Source: an uncultured Blautia sp.
Lineage (GTDB): Bacteria; Bacillota; Clostridia; Lachnospirales; Lachnospiraceae
DNA: 7,384 bases
Assembly (NCBI GenBank): GCA_934358405.1
Contig: CAKRKL010000094.1
Span: 1-7,384 of the forward strand
Reading direction: 5' to 3'
In this document: piece after piece, positions 1-4,930 of the stretch
How positions within the stretch are numbered: position 1 is the stretch's first letter
How the letters are laid out: each line of letters starts with the position of its first letter
Position numbers and translations under genes: made by a program
The notes under the pieces: generated by a model
Database searches by the model: none
Told to the model about the DNA's origin: nothing
What the model saw: the letters and a program-made list of their open reading frames with translations, nothing else

Positions 1-89
1 TCTTCCGGAGCTGCCATAACAGTTGTTGCTGCTAAACCAGATACCATTGCTGCACAGAGTACTAATGCCATAACTTTTTTTGCTTTCAT
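1..89 (-). CDS. Exported protein, probable sugar ABC transporter substrate-binding protein (N-terminal fragment)
   Basis: Only the first 29 codons are visible; the gene continues past the left edge. The start is an ATG (89-87) preceded by AAGGAGG (104-98) with 8 nt spacing, a near-ideal ribosome binding site. The translation begins MKAKKVMALVLCAAMVSGLA and continues to a likely signal peptidase I site, VMA|APE, around residues 24-29: a positively charged n-region, hydrophobic core and AxA-like cleavage motif. No lipobox cysteine follows the hydrophobic core; the only Cys (residue 12) lies inside it, in LVLC, which is a poor lipobox. The identity as the substrate-binding protein is inferred from position: it is last in an operon that otherwise holds two permeases and an ATPase but no binding protein. 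It would capture the sugar outside the membrane and deliver it to the permeases. The fold and ligand cannot be judged from this fragment. Confidence 0.75.
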   Translation of the reverse strand, partial: MKAKKVMALVLCAAMVSGLAATTVMAAPE

Positions 90-111
90 TTCTACTTCCT
101 CCTTGAAATAA

Positions 112-171
112 ATTATATAGTTTTTATGATGATACGCCATTACACCTCTTCGACGCTTCACATCCATTATA
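112..171 (-). promoter_or_regulatory. Possible internal promoter elements before the binding-protein gene
   Basis: The 133-nt gap between the second permease and the exported-protein gene holds two perfect TATAAT hexamers on the minus strand, at 171-166 and 117-112. Neither has a convincing TTGACA-like box 16-18 nt upstream, and the second would give a leader of only about 20 nt. A gene-specific promoter that raises binding-protein expression is possible, but AT-rich sequence alone could give these matches. Confidence 0.25.
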
Positions 172-184
172 AATGTTTCACTCA

Positions 185-207
185 GACCAGCTGCCAGACA
201 GCTGGTC
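185..207 (-). promoter_or_regulatory. GC-rich intergenic hairpin between permease and binding-protein genes
   Basis: A perfect 9-bp inverted repeat, GACCAGCTG and CAGCTGGTC, encloses a 5-nt loop. It starts 15 nt after the stop codon of the second permease. No U tract follows on the minus strand (the next bases are TGAGTG), so it is not a standard intrinsic terminator. Such hairpins between transporter genes commonly act as 3'-end stabilisers or partial attenuators that set different transcript levels for membrane and binding-protein genes. That role is inferred here. Confidence 0.6.
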
Positions 208-222
208 CCACATATTCAATTG

Positions 223-1200
223 TTATTTTGCGCTTTTCTTTTCTTTCAGAATGTCGATCAATACTGCAACGATCAGTACCAGACCTGTGATAATCTGCTG
301 CCAGTTCGCCTGAAGACCAACATATGGAAGACCGGTCTTAAGCAGCATGATAACGAAAATACCAACTAAAGTTCCTACTACAGATCCGTAACCACCGGAA
401 GCTGCAACACCACCAACGAATACACCGCCGATCGCATCCATTTCAAGTCCGGCACCTGTACCAGGCTGTACAGTAGGAGTTACTGCTGCATATGCGATAG
501 CTGCAAGTCCTGTAAACAGACCGCATACTACATATACCATTACATGATAGAACTTAACATTGATTCCGGAAAGAGCTGCTGCTTCTTTGTTGGAACCGAT
601 TGCGATGGTGTAACGTCCGAATTTAGTATGGTTCAGAACGAACTCCATCAGGATTACCAGAAGAATCATCCACAGGAAACCGATTGGATAGCGGGAAGCG
701 CTTCTTCCCTGACCAATTGTCAGCTTAAAGATAGAGTGGAACCATCCGCCTGGCTGATTCAGTGTAGGCCATGGTGTAGCACTGCAAAGAGAACCGGCAC
801 CACGGGTAATCATACAGGTACAAAGAGTAGCAAGGAATGGCGGCAGATTCATAATACCAATGAGAACACCATTCAATGTACCGATTAAAATTCCAAGTAC
901 AATACAAATCAGCATTGCTACTAATACAGGAACATTGTTGCTTCTTATAAGAGTTCCGCCGATCAGTGCGTAGCATACCATACCAGTTCCGATTGACAGG
1001 TCTACACCACCGGTAATAAGCGGGAATGTAACACCGATTGCCATCAAAAGATCATAGTATGAGAAATCTAACATACTAAGGATTGTGGTATACTGTCTGA
1101 ATTCCTTACTCATGAAGGAAAATACAGCAGACAGCGCAATGATAACCAGCAAAACAACAAATCTTTGATCACTTAAAATACTATTTTTCTTCTTAGTCAT
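223..1200 (-). CDS. Sugar ABC transporter permease (second of two)
   Basis: This 325-residue integral membrane protein of the BPD_transp_2 family (RbsC/YtfT/YjfF type) forms half of the membrane channel of a sugar importer. It is strongly hydrophobic, with about 8-10 probable membrane segments. The family motif TGGVDLSIG lies at residues 63-71, GSNKEAAALSGI at 202-213 (the cytoplasmic region contacting the ATPase), and a glycine-rich GGVFVGGVAASGGYGS segment at 258-273. A longer open frame extends to 1272, but the start chosen is the ATG at 1200, giving MTKKKNSIL. It sits 5 nt after an AGGAGG site and leaves a 10-nt gap from the ATPase stop, whereas the longer version would overlap the ATPase gene by 62 nt. 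The protein is paralogous to the permease at 2743-3720, has the same length and shares a W-P...GWF loop, so the two probably form a heterodimer. The substrate is unknown; a pentose, hexose or furanose is likely from the family. Confidence 0.93.
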   Translation of the reverse strand: MTKKKNSILSDQRFVVLLVIIALSAVFSFMSKEFRQYTTILSMLDFSYYDLLMAIGVTFPLITGGVDLSIGTGMVCYALIGGTLIRSNNVPVLVAMLICIVLGILIGTLNGVLIGIMNLPPFLATLCTCMITRGAGSLCSATPWPTLNQPGGWFHSIFKLTIGQGRSASRYPIGFLWMILLVILMEFVLNHTKFGRYTIAIGSNKEAAALSGINVKFYHVMVYVVCGLFTGLAAIAYAAVTPTVQPGTGAGLEMDAIGGVFVGGVAASGGYGSVVGTLVGIFVIMLLKTGLPYVGLQANWQQIITGLVLIVAVLIDILKEKKSAK

Positions 1201-1204
1201 GACG

Positions 1205-1212
1205 CCCTCCTT
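1205..1212 (-). promoter_or_regulatory. Ribosome binding site that fixes the second permease start
   Basis: AAGGAGGG (1212-1205) ends 4 nt before the ATG at 1200. The TAA stop of the ATPase (1213-1211) overlaps it, reading TAAGGAGGG, so ribosomes finishing the ATPase terminate on the next gene's Shine-Dalgarno site. This suggests translational coupling and supports ATG 1200 over upstream starts. Confidence 0.85.
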
Positions 1213-2722
1213 ATTCGATATTCCGTGTAGCCTTATCCATGATGCGCTCCTGGGTTGCTTCGGAAATATCAATATTTCCTGTTACTTTACCTTCGCACAT
1301 GATGATGATACGGTCACTCATTCGGAGAATCTCTGTCATTTCAGAAGAAATCATAATAATGGATTTTCCTTCTGCTGCAAGTTTACTCATTAATTTATAA
1401 ATCTCGTTCTTGGCGCCAACGTCAATACCTCTGGTTGGCTCATCGAAGATCAGGATTTCACTGTCACGGGTAAGCCATTTTGCAATAACTACCTTCTGCT
1501 GATTACCACCGGAAAGATTTACAACCAGCTGATCTGTGGTAGGTGTTTTTGTTGCAAGCTCTTTGACATACTTCTCTGTGACTTTTTTCTCTTTGGACTT
1601 ATTGATGAATAAACCATTGCAGAACTCTTCCATTGTAGCCAGAGTAGTATTCTCTGTTACAGATTTCTGAACAACAACACCATATCTTCTTCTGTCCTCA
1701 GACAGATAACCAATACCATATTTAACTGCATCCTGTGGGCTGTTGATGGTAACCTCGCGAAGCTGTCCTGATTTATCCATAATGGAAATCGTACCGCTCT
1801 GCTTCGGATCAGCACCAAACAGTGCTCTTGCGGTCTCAGTACGTCCAGCACCCATAAGACCGGAGAAGCCAAGGATTTCACCTTTATGAAGCTCGAAGCT
1901 TACATCCTGAACCATCTTACCTGCGTTCAGATGCTCAACCTTAAGAACTACAGGTGCATCAGGAGCAACCATGCTGTGTTCCTTCGGATCTTCATAAATA
2001 ACACGGCCAACCATCATATTGATGATATCTTCTTTTGAACTCTCAGCTGTGATCAGAGTTCCTACATAACCACCATCTCGCATGACAGTTACACGGTCTG
2101 TAATAACCTTAATCTCATCCATACGATGTGAAATATATACGATACCAAGTCCCTTCTTACGAAGATCCTTGATGATCTCAAATAAATCTGCAATCTCTTT
2201 CTCAGTAAGAGCTGCGGAAGGCTCATCAAAGATGATAACCTCTGCTTTGTGGGAAATCGCTTTTGCGATCTCGCACATCTGCTGCTTACCAACGGTAAGG
2301 TTGCTCATTTTCTCTCTTGGATCAATTTCAATATTCAAATCCTGGAACAGCTTCTTGGAATCCTCGATCATCTTCTTGTCATCTACACGGATACCTTTTT
2401 TCGGCTCACGTCCGATAAAAATATTCTGTGCAACTGTCAGATCTCCGATCATATTCAATTCCTGATGTACGATTACAACGCCGGCATCCTGAGCTTCACG
2501 GGTATTGTGAAATTCTGTTTCTTTGCCTTTATATGTAATTGTTCCGGAATCCTTCTGATAAATACCGGTAAGCACCTTCATCAGTGTAGACTTTCCGGCT
2601 CCGTTCTCTCCCATAAGTGCATGTACTTCACCGCGTTTCACCTCGAAATTAACATGATCAAGGGCATGAACTCCAGGAAAGGACTTATCAATATCCTTCA
2701 TAGTTAAAATAACTTCACCCAT
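1211..2722 (-). CDS. Sugar ABC transporter ATP-binding protein with two nucleotide-binding domains (RbsA/MglA type)
   Basis: This 503-residue cytoplasmic ATPase powers sugar import with the two flanking permeases. Two ABC domains lie in tandem. Domain 1 has Walker A GENGAGKST (38-46), Q-loop HQEL (86-89), a divergent signature NLTVGKQQM (141-149), Walker B VIIFDEP (162-168) and switch His199 in ISHRMDE. Domain 2 has a degenerate Walker A, GLMGAGRTE (288-296, Arg in place of the Lys), an intact LSGGNQQ signature (403-409), Walker B ILIFDEPTRG (423-432), and Ser in place of the switch His (ISSEM, 458-462). This split, with one competent ATP site and one degenerate site, is normal for the RbsA/MglA/XylG/YtfR family, so it is not a sign of decay; the length of about 500 residues is also typical. 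The ATG at 2722 follows AAGGGAGG (2738-2731) by 8 nt and lies 20 nt after the first permease's stop. Confidence 0.96.
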   Translation of the reverse strand: MGEVILTMKDIDKSFPGVHALDHVNFEVKRGEVHALMGENGAGKSTLMKVLTGIYQKDSGTITYKGKETEFHNTREAQDAGVVIVHQELNMIGDLTVAQNIFIGREPKKGIRVDDKKMIEDSKKLFQDLNIEIDPREKMSNLTVGKQQMCEIAKAISHKAEVIIFDEPSAALTEKEIADLFEIIKDLRKKGLGIVYISHRMDEIKVITDRVTVMRDGGYVGTLITAESSKEDIINMMVGRVIYEDPKEHSMVAPDAPVVLKVEHLNAGKMVQDVSFELHKGEILGFSGLMGAGRTETARALFGADPKQSGTISIMDKSGQLREVTINSPQDAVKYGIGYLSEDRRRYGVVVQKSVTENTTLATMEEFCNGLFINKSKEKKVTEKYVKELATKTPTTDQLVVNLSGGNQQKVVIAKWLTRDSEILIFDEPTRGIDVGAKNEIYKLMSKLAAEGKSIIMISSEMTEILRMSDRIIIMCEGKVTGNIDISEATQERIMDKATRNIE

Positions 2723-2742
2723 TGTCGAATCCTCCCTTATGA

Positions 2743-3720
2743 TCAGTTCTTTCTGCGTCTTGCAGAAACGTCAGCGTAAACTGCTACAATAACAATGATA
2801 CCTGTAATAATCATCTGCTGTCCTTTACCAAGACCAAATGCCATGATTCCCTGCTGAAGAAGAGAGATGATAAATACACCGATTACAGTACCGCCGATGG
2901 AAGCAAGTCCACCAACCATGGATGTACCACCCATTACACAGCCTGCAATTGCCTCGTTGTTATACTGATCGCCATATCCTGGCTGAACGGTTGTATAAGT
3001 TGCTACGAAGAACAGTGCTCCGATTCCTACCAGGAATCCACAGATCATATAAGCAAGCATTCTCCATTTTCTGGTGTTAACACCGGAAAGACGAACTGCC
3101 TCACTGTTGGAGCCAAGGCAAAGGATGTAACGGCCAGGCTTTGTATTATAAAGAACCAATCCGCAAATCACAGCCATTGCAAGGAAAATCACAAGACCAA
3201 CCGGGAATCCGTTATAAGAAGTAATATTACGGAACCATCCGTTCACCGGATCAGAACTCTGCGGCCAGCTGACTGACTGAGTTTTGGTAAATACAGAAGC
3301 AATACCTTTTGCAATGTTCATAGATGCCATGGAAACGATGAATGGCGGAACTGACATATAAGATACCAGCCAGCCATTGAAGGTACCAAATGCAAGACCG
3401 ATAAGTACGCAAAGTACCATAGCAGCCGCACAGGGAACTCCATAAGATGTCATGCAGTAACCGGAAACCAGTGCACAGCAGAACATAACCGGTCCAATGG
3501 AGAAATCGATTCCTCCTGTCGCAATTACAAATGTTACTCCAAGTGATAAGAAGCCCAGGAAGTATACATAGTTCAAGGTGGACTTGATACTGTCGCCAAC
3601 CGGGAATTTACTTCCGAGTACTACCTTGAAAACTACGAACATGAGAACCAGAATACATACAAGCAGGATTCTGTTCAGGCCGAGCTTTTTCACAATTGGA
3701 TTTTGTTTTAACTTTTCCAA
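2743..3720 (-). CDS. Sugar ABC transporter permease (first of two, TTG start)
   Basis: This is the first gene of the transporter operon: a 325-residue inner-membrane channel subunit of the BPD_transp_2 family with multiple hydrophobic segments. The family motif TGGIDFSIG lies at residues 68-76, GSNSEAVRLSGV at 203-214 (ATPase contact region) and the glycine-rich GGTSMVGGLASIGGT at 264-278. The start is TTG (3720-3718), chosen because AAGGAGGG (3735-3728) lies 7 nt upstream and no in-frame ATG is found between it and the hydrophobic body. The first residues, MEKLKQNPIVKKLGLNR, form a typical positively charged cytoplasmic tail before membrane segment 1. It is a diverged paralogue of the permease at 223-1200. 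Two distinct permeases with one fused ATPase recall YtfT/YjfF (galactofuranose) or FruF/FruG (fructose in bifidobacteria), rather than RbsC or XylH homodimers. The substrate is not determined. Confidence 0.94.
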   Translation of the reverse strand: MEKLKQNPIVKKLGLNRILLVCILVLMFVVFKVVLGSKFPVGDSIKSTLNYVYFLGFLSLGVTFVIATGGIDFSIGPVMFCCALVSGYCMTSYGVPCAAAMVLCVLIGLAFGTFNGWLVSYMSVPPFIVSMASMNIAKGIASVFTKTQSVSWPQSSDPVNGWFRNITSYNGFPVGLVIFLAMAVICGLVLYNTKPGRYILCLGSNSEAVRLSGVNTRKWRMLAYMICGFLVGIGALFFVATYTTVQPGYGDQYNNEAIAGCVMGGTSMVGGLASIGGTVIGVFIISLLQQGIMAFGLGKGQQMIITGIIVIVAVYADVSARRRKN

Positions 3721-3727
3721 CTTTTCA

Positions 3728-3735
3728 CCCTCCTT
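3728..3735 (-). promoter_or_regulatory. Ribosome binding site that decides the TTG start of the first permease
   Basis: AAGGAGGG on the minus strand is fully complementary to the 16S anti-Shine-Dalgarno core and sits 7 nt from TTG 3720. The GTG within GGGTGAAAAG is out of the permease frame, so TTG is the only well-placed start. A weak codon with a very strong site may tune expression of the membrane subunit. Confidence 0.8.
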
Positions 3736-3820
3736 AAGTTTTTGCTGCCGTCCACTTTTTCATAAGCTTTGCGAACCTTATCTGTGACAGCAACGTTTTC
3801 GCGCTCTCTGCGTTTTCTAT

Positions 3821-3849
3821 ATAATAACGTGAATCCTGCACAATTGTAA
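3821..3849 (-). promoter_or_regulatory. Candidate promoter of the transporter operon
   Basis: On the minus strand TTACAA (3849-3844) and TATTAT (3826-3821) are separated by exactly 17 nt. The -10 matches consensus at 5 of 6 positions and the -35 at only 3 of 6, which fits a promoter that needs an activator such as a response regulator. Transcription would start near 3814 and give a leader of about 95 nt before the TTG at 3720. The promoter sits just after the inverted repeat that ends the sensor operon. Confidence 0.5.
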
Positions 3850-3864
3850 TAGAATATTTTACAG

Positions 3865-3910
3865 AAAAAGGTTAAATATTTACGGTATGGCCATAAATAT
3901 TTAACCTTTT
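3865..3910 (-). terminator. Probable intrinsic terminator of the sensor operon (17-bp perfect inverted repeat)
   Basis: AAAAGGTTAAATATTTA (3866-3882) and its exact complement (3894-3910) flank an 11-nt loop containing the palindrome TGGCCA. Read on the minus strand, the second arm ends in CC followed by five T (down to 3865), giving a stem plus short U tract 27 nt after the stop of the sensory binding protein. The stem is long but has only two G-C pairs, which is weak for a terminator of this length. Because it is symmetrical and A-rich on one side, T-rich on the other, it might act in both directions. It is also about 60-100 nt upstream of the likely transporter transcription start, so a second role as a regulator binding site is possible. 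Confidence 0.65.
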
Positions 3911-3937
3911 ATGGAAAATATGAACAGTTACACTCTT

Positions 3938-4930
3938 TTAATCCGATCTTAATGCATTAAAGGGAAAAATCAGCTTTTCAATTTCACTGGAATACATATT
4001 TTCCGGTGTTACCAGCTGGCAGCCGGAATTTACATTCTCATCATATGGTTTTCCTTTAAGCATGCGCACAGTCTCCATCACGCCCAGATATCCCATTTTA
4101 AAAGCTTTCTGGACCACAATTCCCTTGAAAACACCTTTTTCCATAAGCTGAACTGCTTCCTGGGAGCTGTCCACACCCACCACCTGAATTTCTCCCTCTT
4201 TTCCGCACTTTTGCACCGCTCTTGCCGCGCCGACAGCAGAGTACTCATTCATGCCGGCAACCATCTCCAGATCCGGATACTTTTCTATGAGAGCCTCTGT
4301 AAGCTGAGCTGCCTTATCAAACAGAGAATCGCAGTATACCACTTCCACCACATTCTTGTTGTAATCTCCAAGACCTTCCCGAAAGCCCTGTTCTCTCTCC
4401 ATTGCAGTAGATACTCCCTTTACATGACTGACAATGGCAATCCTGGAATTCTCATTCAGAAGAGTCCTTGCATATTCCCCAAGAAGCTTTCCGGCTTCCA
4501 GATTATCTGTAGCAACTGTCATATCCTGAACATTGCTTTCTGTGTAGGAATCTATAAATGTGATCTTAATTCCTTTTTCCTTTGCTTCCTGCAGCAGCTT
4601 ATCGGATGCATCAAAGCTGGATGGAGAAAATAAAATAGCATCCGGATTCTGTTCAATTGCCTCAGCAAGAAGCTTATTCTGCTGTTCCACATCCTGCTCT
4701 CTCTCAGGTGCCAGAATTTTAATAGATGCACCACATTCCTGTGCTGCCATCTTTGTCCCGGAAATCAAAGAAGTCCAGAAATCATTTGTTCCATCTTCTG
4801 TTTTGGGAATATAGATCAGCGACCATGTTTTGCTATTGTTCTTCTGCCGGATGTGCAGCATTGCACCTGCTGCAAGACAGACTGCCACAGCTATGCCAAG
4901 CAGCAAGACCCATTGTTTACGTTTCTTCAT
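3938..4930 (-). CDS. Membrane-tethered sugar-binding-protein homologue, probable ligand sensor for the adjacent histidine kinase
   Basis: This 330-residue protein of the Peripla_BP_4 (ribose/galactose-binding-like) fold follows one N-terminal hydrophobic segment (about 7-26) preceded by MKKRKQ. Cys18 lies in VAVC, a non-canonical lipobox (Val at -1), so it is either an uncleaved membrane anchor or an atypical lipoprotein. Aligned by eye with E. coli RbsB, pocket positions are largely kept: Asn49, Phe51 and Trp52 (NDFW), Asp127 (FID), Arg179 (ERE), Asn228 (MNEY), Asp254 (VGVDS) and Gln274 (VVQKA); the RbsB Arg90 equivalent is Ser128. It should therefore still bind a sugar. The ATG at 4930 has AGGAGG (4942-4937) 6 nt upstream, and its first 14 nt overlap the kinase gene's end, so the two are co-translated. 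Being paired with the kinase rather than sitting in the transporter operon suggests sensing, as in XylFII-LytS. Service as a second transport binding protein is the alternative. Confidence 0.88.
   Translation of the reverse strand: MKKRKQWVLLLGIAVAVCLAAGAMLHIRQKNNSKTWSLIYIPKTEDGTNDFWTSLISGTKMAAQECGASIKILAPEREQDVEQQNKLLAEAIEQNPDAILFSPSSFDASDKLLQEAKEKGIKITFIDSYTESNVQDMTVATDNLEAGKLLGEYARTLLNENSRIAIVSHVKGVSTAMEREQGFREGLGDYNKNVVEVVYCDSLFDKAAQLTEALIEKYPDLEMVAGMNEYSAVGAARAVQKCGKEGEIQVVGVDSSQEAVQLMEKGVFKGIVVQKAFKMGYLGVMETVRMLKGKPYDENVNSGCQLVTPENMYSSEIEKLIFPFNALRSD

Noticed and set aside
148..165. cre-like AAGCG sequence upstream of the binding-protein gene
   Set aside because: Only the AANCG core matches; the flanking TG and trailing CW positions of the cre pattern are absent.
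1201..1272. N-terminal extension of the second permease from a start at 1272
   Set aside because: It would overlap the ATPase gene by 62 nt and lacks a suitable ribosome binding site, while ATG 1200 has AAGGAGGG directly upstream and gives a normal family N-terminus.
2082..2707. Open frames on the plus strand opposite the ATPase gene (and similar ones opposite the kinase, permeases and sensor protein)
   Set aside because: They are antisense shadows of well-supported genes, with Cys/Ser/Leu-rich low-complexity translations, no recognisable motifs and no ribosome binding sites seen.
1211..2722. Degenerate Walker A and missing switch His in the second ATPase domain taken as a broken gene
   Set aside because: This asymmetry is standard for the RbsA/MglA/XylG family; the reading frame and the remaining motifs are intact.
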